Source of the DNA: Rhynchopus euleeides
Taxonomy: Eukaryota; Euglenozoa; Diplonemea; Diplonemida; Diplonemidae
Length of the DNA stretch: 64,000 nucleotides
Direction of reading: 5' to 3'
Assembly (NCBI GenBank): GCA_963210315.1
Contig: OY723256.1
Location: forward strand, 186,001-250,000
The notes under the pieces were generated by a model. It made no database searches, had not been told where the DNA came from, and saw nothing but the letters and a program-made list of their open reading frames with translations. The first letter of the stretch is position 1; the number at the start of each line of letters is the position of its first letter. Positions 48,852 to 59,849 of the stretch are shown here, in pieces. A program made the translations under genes and the position numbers.

Positions 48852-48908
48852 CACTGAGACGGTGGACTCCCTCGGGGGTAGGGTAACCCTTTTCGGGAGC
48901 GGGAGTCG
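48852..48908. mobile_element. Relic tip of the unclassified CACGGTGG transposon
   Basis: ACGGTGGACTCC followed by GGGGGTAGGGTAACCCTTTT and GGGAGCGGGAGTC, as in the ends of the elements at 12956 and 21845. Only about 57 bp remain, with no partner end nearby. Confidence 0.65.
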
Positions 48909-49156
48909 ACACTGAGAAGTTCCCGACCACTGGGACCCGATTTTGGGGAAATATGTTTTTGGGGCATCTTTGGGGTGAGGATTCACCAAGGCCAAAAAAA
49001 CGGAAATTCACGTACGCGTTTTGAGGCGTTTTAGGGCCCAAAATGGGCTCAAAACTCAGAAATTCCGTCGAAATCGGCCTCAAACAGGCAAAATGGACCC
49101 ACCCAGAAAAAAAAATTCGAAAAGGGTCCCCCTATAATTCGTGGTATTACGACTGA

Positions 49157-49262
49157 TTTTCCTAAGTATACTCCTGCATTTCCTAAGTATACTTCTGCAT
49201 TTCCTAAGTATACTCCTGCATTTCCTAAGTATACTTCTGCATTTCCTAAGTATACTTCAACA
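49157..49262. repeat. 21-bp tandem repeat, five units
   Basis: TTTCCTAAGTATACTCCTGCA and TTTCCTAAGTATACTTCTGCA units run in register, each with the palindrome AAGTATACTT. They form the right subterminal array of the CACGGTGGACTTC element. Confidence 0.85.
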
Positions 49263-49346
49263 AGGTACTCCTGCGAATCCGACTGCGAAAACAGTTACTC
49301 ACGCAATGCAGAAGTCCACCGTGGTGGCATTTGACCCCCCCTAGGG

Positions 49347-49772
49347 CAGTGGTGGCTGCGTACGCGTACGCAGCGTGATTTTCAAAAAGTGCGTACGGCG
49401 TACGCGTACGGCAGTCTATGAAGCACAGGAGACGGCCATGGCCGCACACCAAATCCGACAGTCGAACTCAGGTGTACCAGGGGCAGCCTTCGAGCCTTCC
49501 AGTCGGAAGTGGTACCTTTTGCAGTATGCTTGCGGGTGTACTTGCAGGTGTTGCGAGATATTCGCCACGTGCGCGGCAAGGAACCATCTGTGAAAGGCAG
49601 GGACAAAGGCCAGGTCCCAGCCACCCGCTGGGTGGCCTACTGTGTGCTGAGAGACCTGGAAGACCAGCCGTACGCAAAATCTGCGTACGCGTACGCAGCG
49701 CGATTTTCAGAAAGTGCGTACGGCGTACGCGTACGCGTACGCGTACCGTACGGCCGTACGCTGCCACCACTG
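49347..49772. mobile_element. hAT MITE (426 bp) with 8-bp CCCTAGGG duplication
   Basis: CAGTGGTGGCTGCGTACG and its near-inverse CGTACGCTGCCACCACTG form the ends. CCCTAGGG is duplicated at 49339-49346 and 49773-49780. Subterminal GCGTACGCGTACGC runs fold back on themselves. The middle is unique. A diverged inverse relative lies at about 61395-61765. Confidence 0.85.
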
Positions 49773-49780
49773 CCCTAGGG

Positions 49781-50443
49781 GGGGGGGGGGGGTGAGGGGG
49801 GAAGGGGAGGGCGATGCCTCGATGAAAATTGAGGAACCCCGATCGATGTTGGTCATGTGTTGTGCTGCGACACTAATGATACAGAAGGCCCTGCACCCCC
49901 ACCCCGCCCCCACCACCCCACCACCCCCCCCCCCAGCAACAGACAAACTCCAGGCAACCGGCCCACACAAGGCTTTGCAGATCCACTGGTCGTGGCCGTA
50001 ATCAAGGTAGAGTTGGGGATGCGACTTTGTTTTCGCCCACTTCGCCCGCTAATCCACATAGTGCCAACATGATCAAGAGAAAAAAGGGGGGGTGGAAAGA
50101 CGTACATTCTCTTGGTGGGCGGGGGCGACCCCAGGGGGGCAAGGGGCGAACGAGAAGGGGGTGGGAGGTGGATGGATGTGCACGCCATGGGGAGTCGCAG
50201 CCGCACATGGCACACTTTGAGCTGTGCGAGTTGGTTCAGTGTCGGCCGCACCGTTGGTCTGATGATGCGCCTCCACACATGGGAAGGTGGGCCTTTGTGG
50301 GAGTGCCGTGCAGAGCACGCCGAACACACTCCGCTCTTGGCGTGGCACCCGCTGCATGCAGAAGCAGAAGCAGGCAAGGCACGATGCCTCCCAAGCATAG
50401 CCCTCCCACCCACTCCTCCCGCCCGGGTCCGCTGTGCGCTGGG
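49781..50443. other. Spacer downstream of the phosphatase gene
   Basis: G-run, C-rich tract (about 49890-49940) and mixed sequence with no recognised gene. It probably includes the 3' untranslated region of the minus-strand phosphatase gene. Confidence 0.4.
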
Positions 50444-53400
50444 TCATCGCACATCACCCGGGACGGTGCCCTCGAGGTCCCCCCTGGCAAACCAGTTCGG
50501 CACCATCTCCACATCCGTCAGGCTTTCGACGCTGATGCAGACGTCGCGCCCGTCGTCCTGCCGCCGCACCGGCTTCCCATTCGGCAGCAGCGATGGGGGC
50601 GCCGCAGGGCCCGACGCAACCTCGCCTGCCCCTGCAGACAGGCTGCCCCGTGGAGGCGTGGCGGTGTCCAAATCAGCAGCTTCCTGTGGATCGTGGGTTT
50701 TGCGGGTGCTCTTCTCTCCAAAAAAAAAAATGAAAGTTGATTTCTACAAATCAAACCAAATCTCATCATTCTCCGTTCCACCACCCCACCACGCCCCCTC
50801 CCCAACCCCGCCACCTCTGCAGACCCCGCCCATACCGTCTGATAGAGGTGCGACACGAGCACGATGCTGGCATCCTCGTCATCGAGGTCGTTCTGCCCCT
50901 GGTCATCCCGGAGGCACGCCACCACCTCATGCCCATCCTCCTGCTTCAGTATGGGCTGCAGGCGTGCGTTGCGCCCCCCGGGGTGCGACTCCCGCACCTC
51001 AACAGGGCGGTGCCCGACGTCCTCTGTATACCGGCTCTCCAGCGCACGCACCTTTGTCTCCAGCTTTGCCATCTCCTCCTGCTGCGCGCGGAACCGCTCC
51101 GCAAGCGCCGCGTTGGCCTTCTCCAGCTCGCGCTGCTTATAATGGTCAGCCCGCAGGGGACGCCGCGACAGTTGCGCGACCCAGGCATCGAGCCCCCGCT
51201 TCGCATGGTCCACATCCAACAGGGCTCCCTCGCAGTACCCCGCATCGTAGTGTGGGTTGCGGAGACGCTCCTTGTGGCGTTCCTCAAAGAGGTCCCACGG
51301 GGAGGGGGAGTTCTTTTTGTAGACCTCCAGCTGGTAGCGGTCCTTATCGCAGTCGCCGATGAAGCTGCCGTGTATCCCGCTGCAGTGTTCGTCTGCAAGG
51401 AGCCAGAGCATGTCGGGGCTGAACCCAAAGGCATGGGGGTGTTGGTCCACAACCTGCGCGACACAGGCGAGCCACTGCGTGAAAATCGGGCCGGGTTTCG
51501 CGCTCTGCGCGCCGCAGATCCTTCCGGGGCCAGGGTGCTCGCCACACCCCGCCACCCCGCTGACGGCCTGCACGGTGGAGTCGAGGCGGAGCCCGCCGCA
51601 GCGTGTGGAGAACTGGTGCCCGAGGCTCACCCAGTCCTTCTCGATGAGGTCGACAAACCCTTCGTAGGTGCGGGAGTGCGGGTCGAGGAGGAGCTGTGCG
51701 AGGGAGGTGACCTGCGGGGTGCGGTCCCACCCGTCGGAGCAGTGCACCAACACAGATGCCTTCCAGTCGTGCACTATCCGGGCGACGTTGAGTGAGGCGA
51801 CCAGGATTGACTCCAGGTGGAGGAGCCAGATGCTCTCGACGCTGTCATCCACCCCGGCGGTCTCCATCAGCTGGGCAAAGGGGACGGCACCCCTGGATGC
51901 GGCGCGCTCCGCAACCCCGTCCATCCGGAAGGCCGCCTTCGCACGCTTCTGCACCGACTTCAGCATGGAGTCCGCCAGACCCATGCCGAGGACCCCATCT
52001 TGCGGCTCGGCCCGCGCACCCTCTTCGGGGCACTCCTTCCCGTCTACCTCGACACCATACGGCGTGTCCCCCGCCGACTCCTCCAATGCCGCCTCGCCGT
52101 GTGGGGTTGGGGCGGGCGCCACGCTGTCCCCGATAAAGGCCAGCGCCGCGTCGTGCTGCTTCCGCACCTCCCCCTGCAGCCGGGAAAGGCTGTCCCGCAT
52201 GGCATGGATGTTCTCTATCCCGCAGAAGTTCACCACAACCGGGTTCCCCATGCAGTCTTTGTAGTGCCGACCCGACTCATGCCCTCCCCCCCTCGCGATG
52301 TTGCCCAGGGCAGCTGCCTGGGAGCGGAGGTCCATTATGCAGAAGTGGGTGCCGCGCCCCTCCATGGCGGTGCGGTGCATCAGGCAGAGAAGCGACTCAT
52401 CCGACTCACTCCGGAGCATGAAGAGTCCAGGGAGGGGCTGGCCGCAGCGGGAGATGGAGGCACCCGAGGAAGGGTCGCGGTAGGACAGCACGGGGAAGCG
52501 GTTCTCCGCGCGGAAGGCGGCGCTCTCGGAGACTGTCTCATCCGTCGCATCGAAGGGAACCGCAACCAGCTCGGGGTACGACCCGCACACCTTGAAGTTG
52601 AGATTCGCCTCCGTGACACGCCATTGGAATTCACGCGTCGCGGGGCACGGCTCTTCCACCGGAGGAGGGAGTGCCGGCCCCCCCACAGCTTCACTCCCCA
52701 ATAGGCTCGGAGGGACGTAGACCCCCATGCGTTGGTAGGCCCGGAGCAGGCGTGTCCTGCGGTGCTGCGGAGCTGCGGAGGGGTTGGGCCGCGGGGAGGA
52801 TTCGCTTGGCTGCTTCGGGGGGGCGCACAGCGCGAGGGGGGCGTGCGGCGTGGCGGCGAGGGCGACCTGCCGTGCGACGGCGGAGGGGTCCGCGCCCCAC
52901 AGCCCCAGCACCGCGAACCCGGAATTTCTCTCGAATATCTCCAGGGTGAAGCAGGCATCCCCGCTCACCTTCACACCCTTCGCCTTGGCGGCGCGGCGGT
53001 GGCGGTGGAGCTTCCCCGCCCCGATGGGGTGCACCGCAAGCCTCGCGATACACCCCAGAGGGCATTCATACACAACCCCCTCGTCAACAGGGGGCTGCGC
53101 CGGCGGGGGCTCCGCCCCCGCCGGTACGGGGCCGCCTCCGCCTCCACCCCCACCCCCACCTCCACTGCCTCCCCTCCCGCTCTTCGCGCGGTAGTCAAAT
53201 GTGCTGCTGACTCCCTCCACGACGGTCCTACCGATGGAGAGCAGAGATGAGGGATCACGCAACCCACCGGGAACGCCGCTCATCACCCTCGCGGCGAGGT
53301 TGGTGGTGGCGGGGGGAGGTGCGGCGGCGGCGGCGGCGGTGGCAGCGGGCGGAGGTGTCGTGGGGGGTGGGGTGGTGGCGGTCTCCGCGTTGGTCCCATC

Positions 53401-54768
53401 CGCCTCGGTGTCCCGGAGGAACATGATGCGGTAGTTTGTGAAGAGGAGGCACCCCGTCACGACCGGGATGCTGTGCCCCGACAGCGGCACCCCTCCGGGC
53501 CCCAGGGGGGACGGCGGGGCGGCGCAGACGCCGCCCCCTCCCCCACGCATCGGAGCACCTGCAGCGCCCGAGGCAGACCATACCGAAGGGACAGACGGAG
53601 CCCTTCCCCCAAGCCTGCCCAGCTCCGCTGATGGATGCCCCGGGGTGTTGCCCTGGTTGAGTGGGGCTTTGAGGTGGTGCCCCGGAAACGGATCGCATGC
53701 AGAGACAAGGGTTGCGCAAGGGATGTGCCCCAAAGCGTGCTCATTCGGGTGGAGGGGCGGCATGGGGACCGGCATGGGGCCCATGTCATGCGGGGCGTGG
53801 AGCGGGGTGCCCGCCCCGCCCTGCGTGAATGCGGCGCTGTTCTCCCCGGACATGTCGTCCACCATGAGCCAGCCATCGCTGGGGTTCTGCAAGGCGCTGC
53901 GCATCCGGGTAAAATTCACAGCACACCCATCAGGATCGAAGGAGCCGCTGCGGGACCCACCAGCCCCTCCTCCTCCTCCTCCGCCGCCGCCTCCACCACC
54001 ACCACATGCAAAATAGTCATCCGCGCACGCCTCCTTCGGGATGGACATCGCAGCAGAAGATGTCGTGTCATGCCCATTCTTCGGCGGAGCGCTTGTCAGA
54101 AACGCAGGGGTCCCACCTCCACCTCCACCTCCACCCCCCTGCTGCGCGAAGAGGGGGTGGAACGCCGGCACCCCCCCAGCAAGAGACGGGGGGATATGCC
54201 CCCGCCCCACGGCTGCGGTGGCGGGTTTTGCGACATCGGGACCCCCCGTGAGGGGTGTTGGGGGGGTGGCCACGCCGACACCGCCGGCACCACCCCGCCC
54301 CCCAGGCAGGGCGGAGGCGCGGTGGAATGGATCCAACCCGGTGGAGGCGCGGGGGGGTCGGTATCTGCTGGCGGTCGGAACCTCCGCGGGTGTCGCGGAG
54401 GAGGAGGAGGAGGAGGACGAAGGGGCAGACGAGGTGGTGGGGGGCGCACCCCGCGCAACACCCCCGGGTGCCGGTGGTGACGAAACCCGCCCTAACGCCG
54501 GGGGGGGTGTCCACGAGCTACCCCCGCCGGTGCCATCACGCGCCCCCAGGCACAGCGGGTCGTCGGATGGGTTGAGGTGGTGGTGGTGGTGGTGATGGTG
54601 GTGTTGCTGCTGCTGCTGACCTCCTTCCCACGACTGCTGCCCTCCCCCAGCCGCACCGTCCCATCCACTCGACAGGGCTGTGTGGGTCATCGAGGGAGAG
54701 AAGGGGAGGGGAGGGGGAGGGGGTGCGTGTTGTTGTGTGTGAAAGAGAGGGGTCCTCTGTTGTACCAC
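50444..54768 (-). CDS. Myotubularin-family phosphoinositide phosphatase, predicted two exons
   Basis: Exon 1 (54768-50836) encodes about 1311 residues; an inner ATG at 54690 (MTHTALSSGW) is also possible. The first 500 residues are Gln/His, Pro and Gly runs. About 560-690 fits a PH-GRAM domain (GKLHRHRRAAKAKG, FTLEIFERNSGFAV). About 740-1220 is the myotubularin phosphatase, with FPVLSYRDPSSGASISRCGQP, FCGIENIHAMRDS and the active site HCSDGWDRTPQ near residue 1005, intact CX5R, so catalysis on PI3P or PI(3,5)P2 is expected. A coiled coil (KANAALAERFRAQQEE) follows. A 152-nt phase-0 intron (50835-50684, GTATGG to CCACAG) leads to an 80-codon last exon ending at 50444; reading straight through instead gives a low-quality Arg-rich tail ending at 50518. 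Likely acts in endosomal lipid turnover. Confidence 0.85.
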
Positions 54769-55255
54769 CTCCCCCCCCCCACCCCCACCCCACCCCCCCG
54801 CTTACTCACGCGCTCCTTCGCAGCGCAGGGGGGTGGTGGGGGAGGGGGAGGGGGTCCCGTGGGGTGGGGTGGGTCGGTCACAGTGGTGATGGCATAGAAG
54901 GGGGGTAGAGAACGGGTGTGTTTTGCACTACAACGAATAAATTCGCGTGTGTATGTGTGTGGTGTGTGGGTTAGACTGGGGGGCGGGGGGGTCACACCTG
55001 CATAAGAGGGTGTGTGTGTGTGGTTATCAAGTTTTAAGGCGGTGTCGCCCTGCACGGGCAGTTGCACCTCCCCTTCAGTGTCGCACTTCCGAAGGATTCC
55101 CCAACACGACGTGACACCGGTTTCGCGTCGCGTACTCTTCGAGAGGGTGTGTGTGTGGCACAGTACACTAAACAAAAAGGATTACCGTGTGTGTGTGTGT
55201 GGTACAGTGCAGATCACCACCAAGAGCAAGTGCTCGGTGTGTGCCTACACTCATA
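54769..55255. other. Upstream region of the phosphatase gene
   Basis: C- and G-rich simple sequence (54770-54862), GT tracts, and the second copy of the 131-bp block (55011-55142). No defined promoter element. Confidence 0.4.
55011..55142 (+). repeat. Second copy of the 131-bp block
   Basis: Partner of 44581-44711 in the same orientation, including the GT tract, the GCCCTGCACGGGCAG hairpin and the end CGTACTCTTCG. It lies about 240 bp upstream of the phosphatase start. Confidence 0.7.
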
Positions 55256-55583
55256 CCGTATACGTAAATATTTTGGAACGTAAATATTATGGAACGTAAA
55301 TATTTTGGAACGCTGGTGGGTTGGCGTTCCAGATTTTTTTCGTTCCATAATATTTACAGGGTTTCTGCGACTCGGGGACTTGGACCAGGTGATCGGACGG
55401 CATACAGAGTCCCTGACGGGACCTACTCGTGCGCTTTTCGCGCGATTCCTGACGCAAGCCATCCTCACCACCGAGTCCCCAACTGGCCCTGTAAATATTT
55501 TGGAACGTAAATATTATGGAACGGACCGGGCAAAAATGGGCCCGTTCCATAATATTTACGTTCCATAATATTTACGTATACGG
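55256..55583. mobile_element. TA-target MITE (CCGTATACG ends), copy 1
   Basis: CCGTATACGTAAATATTTTG and its inverse form the ends, TA flanks both sides, and CGTTCCATAATATTTACG modules are repeated in both arms. About 150 bp of unique DNA (GACTCGGGGACTTGGACCAG onward) lies in the centre and is shared with the copy at 59174. Confidence 0.88.
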
Positions 55584-56016
55584 TATATAAATATCACGTC
55601 TGTGTGTGTGATGTGAAACCCGTTATTTTTTTTGTGTGAAACGCACCGTGCTCACGGAAGGCGTTCAGAACTAAAAAGGTTGCAGTGGGAGCAATGTTTT
55701 GTTTACCTACACCCCACGCCCCAACGTGCAGGTGATCAAAAGGTCGCACAAACAAAAAAAAAAGGAACCCCGGCAATCCTTTTTTGCGCAAAATATAATC
55801 CTCTTAGGATCCGACACTGACACTGACGCTGGCTGGTTGTGTGTGGTGGCCGAGTTGGAAGGCGGGTGTGTCACAAACTGGGTTGCAAAGTGACACAGCG
55901 CAGCGGCGCGGGTGAGGGGTGAGGGGGAGGGGTCGCCAGCTGCCATATTTTTTTTTGCACAGTGCGCACACCAGGGCATTAGTTTGACCTTCCCGACGGA
56001 GCCTGAAACCTGGTTA

Positions 56017-56380
56017 CCTGGGACCCCCCGTGTATAAGTCCCCCCCCCTTACCCCCGTGTTTAAGTCCCCCCCTGGGGGTCTGGCAGGGGGGGGACTTAA
56101 ACACAGGGGGACCTAAACACGGGGGTGGGCTGGTCTGGAGGGTCATCAGGTGGCCCCTAGGCCCTCCAGGTGCTGTCTGAGTCGAAAAGTGGGGTGCCAA
56201 AAGTCCATCCGGACCGGAATTACCCCCCTACGACAGCAGAGGAAGAGGTCTTCTTGGTCTCCACTGTGCCACCCCCGTGTTTAAGCCCCCCCTGTGTTTA
56301 GGTCCGCCCCCCCCGTGTTTAAGTCCCCCCCGGCCGAAAATCGCCTCCAGGGGGGGGACTTAAACACGGGGGGTCCCAGG
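56017..56380. mobile_element. TA-target MITE (CCTGGGACC ends)
   Basis: CCTGGGACCCCCCGTGT at the left and ACACGGGGGGTCCCAGG at the right, with TA on both sides. CCCCCGTGTTTAAGTCCCCC occurs several times in both arms. The 364-bp element has no coding sequence. Confidence 0.82.
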
Positions 56381-56382
56381 TA

Positions 56383-58036
56383 CCCTGGTTATGACCCACC
56401 AAATTTTTTCGCTCGGGCGCTTCGCGCCCGAGTGCCTCCTGCGCCGTTGTGACCGCGGCGTGCTATTATCTGTCTCCCCACCCCCAGGTTATGTATAGTC
56501 TCTACTTCCCCCGGGTTTGTGAGAGGTGTCAGACACAGCACACAATTCGCGCTGGTGCCAGGAGGATAACCCATCTACACGCCGACAGGCTTCCTGGCAC
56601 TCCGCGAGCGCCCGAAGCTTGAATTGAGGGCATGGCTGCGGCACGACGCCCAGAGCGTGTACAGGCACTTGGCAATTTTCTCGTGGAGCGCCCCGGGTTT
56701 CCCACCACCGTGGTGTTGCACCAGTCAGTGGCGAAGGACACGACGCGGTTCCAGAAGCTTTCCCAGAGATTCTGTCTGCTCCAGCAGAATGCTGCAGATG
56801 TTGGCCGCATTCCGGCTGTTGCAGTCTTGCGGCACGTTACGGGTTGATCACACACGAATCCGGGTCGCATGCTGGCTCACCTTCGTCGTGGACTGGGTTT
56901 CGTCAGTGAGGGACAGCGTAGAAGGGGGCTGTACAATCTTGGCCTGCATCTGCCGCCGAATGACAGATGCGGGTCGTGTCGTACTATGGCTTGGTGGGGC
57001 GAGCGCAGCAGGTTTCTTGGTAAGGAAAAACCCCGGTTCCGAGCCAGAATTTTGACTTTTTTTTATTTTTTAAAATAACCAGGTTTCTCCAAATCCTGAT
57101 TATCATAACCGGATAACCAGCCCAAACTAATGCCCTGGCGCACACACACCACGACAAGGCCCCTGATGAGGCTGCCCTGCCACACCAGCTTGCCTGACGT
57201 ACATCCCCCCACCCCCAGACACACACCCCCGCCCGAAGAATCTGCCGAGACGATCCCCAGACACACACGTGAAGATATGCTGCACGCCAAAGAAAAATCC
57301 CCCGAGGCAAACTAAAAACAACTCACCACAGCCTGCTGCTGGAGGCCTTCCCGCACACCCCCCCCCCCCCCTCCACTGCGAGACACAAGCGCACACCACA
57401 AACTTGTTTGAGCACCGTAGGTGCGTAGGGGGGAGTCGTGAGGTCGAGGAAGGACGGGCGATCTGACCTGTCGTGTTTTTCTTTTTACTACCACTTGCAA
57501 TACGCAAGGTTGGAAGGGGGGCTGAGGGGAAACACCGCACAACTCACAGCAGGATTTATGTCTCTTTGTTCCCCGCTCCAGCCCCTCCGCACGTGAACTG
57601 ATACTACAAGCAGACCTGGATGAACTGACCTCCCCCCCCCCCTATCTCCTTTGTATCCTCTGACCGAGCGAGACTCCCCCAGACACCACAGAGGTGAGAT
57701 CTTTATTTTGGAGCAGTGCAGGGGAAACACACACGCACCCCCCCCCCCACCACCACCCCACCCTGCCTGATGATGTGATGATATTGCTTGCGATCTCCAC
57801 CGGAGCAACACACTCTTCCGTAGAACACAACGCAACACCACGCCCACCGCTGAGCAGGGCCCCGCTGCGGTATACCTTGGCATGCTAGAACAAATAAGGC
57901 ACTGCCGACAGGGGGCACAGCTCGCGGTCCAACATTTTTCGCGCCACACGACGCCGGAGGAAGTGACGTGGAGTCGGGCCGTCAATGAGCCTGACCTCTC
58001 CGCTCTTTTGAACCCTTCGCGGATAATAGGTCAGTC
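56383..58036. other. Gene-poor DNA
   Basis: No gene I can support. A 71-codon frame at 56632-56847 (MAAARRPERVQALGNFLVER) has balanced composition but no domain and several competing frames. C-runs occur near 57358-57372, 57630-57640 and 57740-57750. Confidence 0.4.
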
Positions 58037-58595
58037 CACGGTGGGCTAATGAAAAAAATAGTACTATAAATAGTGACATGTCGACTATAATAGTCACTAT
58101 ATAGTTGACATGTCGACTATTATAGTCACAAAATAGTCGACATGTCGACTATAATAGTCACTATATAGTCGACATGTCGACTATAATAGTGACTATATTT
58201 AGTGACATGCGACTAAAATAGTGACTATTATAGTCGACATGTCGACTATATTGTCAGTAAGTGCTCAGTATGCAGTGACCACTTAGTTCTATGTGGACAT
58301 CGAAGTCCACTAAGTGTCGAGTAAACGTCCGGGACATGTCACTAAGTGTCCAGTAAAACGCTTTTTTGGCCAGTATATGGCCGGAACTGCGACTATATTG
58401 ACTGACACGCAACTAACATGTCAGTATTATAGTGGATGCGCAGTCAACATGTCAGCATTTACTGAACATGTCCACTATTATAGTGTACGCATGCACACAT
58501 GTCCAGGATATAGTGAACATGTTCACTATAATAGTCACTATTTTAGTGACATGTCGACTATTATAGTCACTATTATAGTCGACATTGTCTGTGAC
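58037..58595. repeat. Palindromic satellite with CACGGTGG start
   Basis: CACGGTGGGCTAATG at 58037 opens a tract of interlocking palindromes built from GTCGACATGTCGAC, ACTATTATAGT and TAGTGACATG. Its build (CATG-centred AT palindromes behind a CACGGTGG tip) mirrors the foldback tracts at 15-25 kb although the sequence differs. No inverse CCACCGTG end was found on the right. Confidence 0.75.
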
Positions 58596-58740
58596 CAGTC
58601 TGCAAGTTCATGCCAAGTGCAATACTCAGCACTCTCAAGGCTCGCCGCCCAACACGAATTGGGAGACGGCCCCATATGAGTGGAGCGGTTCCACCTTTGG
58701 GAGACGCCCTGGCGCTTTTCCCTAGTGAACGAGGTGATCC

Positions 58741-58935
58741 CAAGGTAAAAATGAGTAAACGGGCAGCATGCCGTTCCACATTTTTCCCTCGTGAGGGCGA
58801 CCCCCTTGCAACGCAAGGTGAAAAATGAAGAAACGGGCAGCATGCCGTTCCACATTTTTCCCTCGTGAGGGCGACCCCCTTGCAACGCAAGGTGAAAAAT
58901 GAAGAAACGGGCAGCATGCCGTTCCACATTTTTCG
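58741..58935. repeat. 74-bp tandem array, about 2.6 units
   Basis: AAACGGGCAGCATGCCGTTC recurs at 58758, 58832 and 58906, each followed by CACATTTTTC. The first two units continue CCTCGTGAGGGCGACCCCC. Related units lie at 45835-45965. Confidence 0.85.
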
Positions 58936-59173
58936 TCACTGGGTTGGCCCTCGATCAACAAACGAGAGCGCACCACAAGTCTCGGCATTATCTGCCTTGA
59001 GAACCTCTGCATGGACAGGAACCGGAAGCCCCCTGTGTAGCGGAGTGCTTCAGCAGAGACGAATATGTCGTCACGGTGGCGCTTCAGGCGTGTGCCGAGC
59101 TATATGTCGGCACACACCTTCCCAGTGGCGCTCCAGGCATTTGCCGAGCTAGTGTATTGTATCAACTGTTATA

Positions 59174-59486
59174 CCGTATACGTAAATATTTTGGAACGTA
59201 AATATTATGGAACGCTGGTGGGTTGGCGTTCCAGATTTTTTTCGTTCCATAATATTTACAGGGCTTTCTGCGACTCGGGGACTTGGACCAGGTGATCGGA
59301 CGGCGTACAGAGTCCCTGACGGGACCTACTCGTGCACTTTTCGCGCGATTCCTGACGCAAGCCGTCCTCACCACCGAGTCCCCAACTGGCCCTGTAAATA
59401 TTTTGGAACGTAAATATTATGGAACGGACCGGCCAAAAATGGGCCCGTTCCATAATATTTACGTTCCATAATATTTACGTATACGG
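59174..59486. mobile_element. TA-target MITE (CCGTATACG ends), copy 2
   Basis: Nearly identical to 55256-55583, lacking one terminal module of about 15 bp and carrying isolated base changes. TA at 59172-59173 and 59487-59488. Same orientation as copy 1. Confidence 0.88.
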
Positions 59487-59849
59487 TAATAATAATGAGA
59501 AAACATCCATGGGTAAGCAGGGAAAACCCTGCTGTGGGGGACAGAATCGACGTGTTTCTTTGAAGAAACAACAACCTGCGGGTTACCGCTGGGGCCGATG
59601 TCCAAAGGGGCGCAACACCACAGGGGGTGCCACACCGCTTGTCTTGGGAAGTTCTTCACCTTTGGTGAAGGCGGAGTGTTCATATAAGCAAAATTTACGT
59701 ACACAAGCAGCGCTCAACCATACACCAGCAAACCAAGCAGGTAGCTGCCGAAGGATCGGTTCGTGCACCTGAGTCTGTACTCTATCTGATCTATTCCGGC
59801 TTTTCATGCTTGTCCTTTCAGACCGGAGGTCTCTCTCTCAAGGCATATA

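Larger units (their letters stand above)
45695..49323. mobile_element. CACGGTGG-ended element (CACGGTGGACTTCTGC family), filled with insertions
   Basis: CACGGTGGACTTCTGCATTG plus GCGTGAGTAACTGTTTTC at 45695 is matched in inverse at the right end (49323). Subterminal repeats of GCAGGAGTATACTTAGG type lie at both ends. The 8-bp tip is shared with the unclassified transposon and the foldback tracts. No TA is visible at the flanks. The interior contains a Tc1-like MITE (47707-48729), hairpins and repeats; no transposase is recognised. Confidence 0.65.

Noticed and set aside
58037-58595. CRISPR-like appearance of repeated short palindromes
   Set aside because: No constant repeat with unique equal-length spacers; eukaryotic context; the tract is self-complementary satellite DNA.
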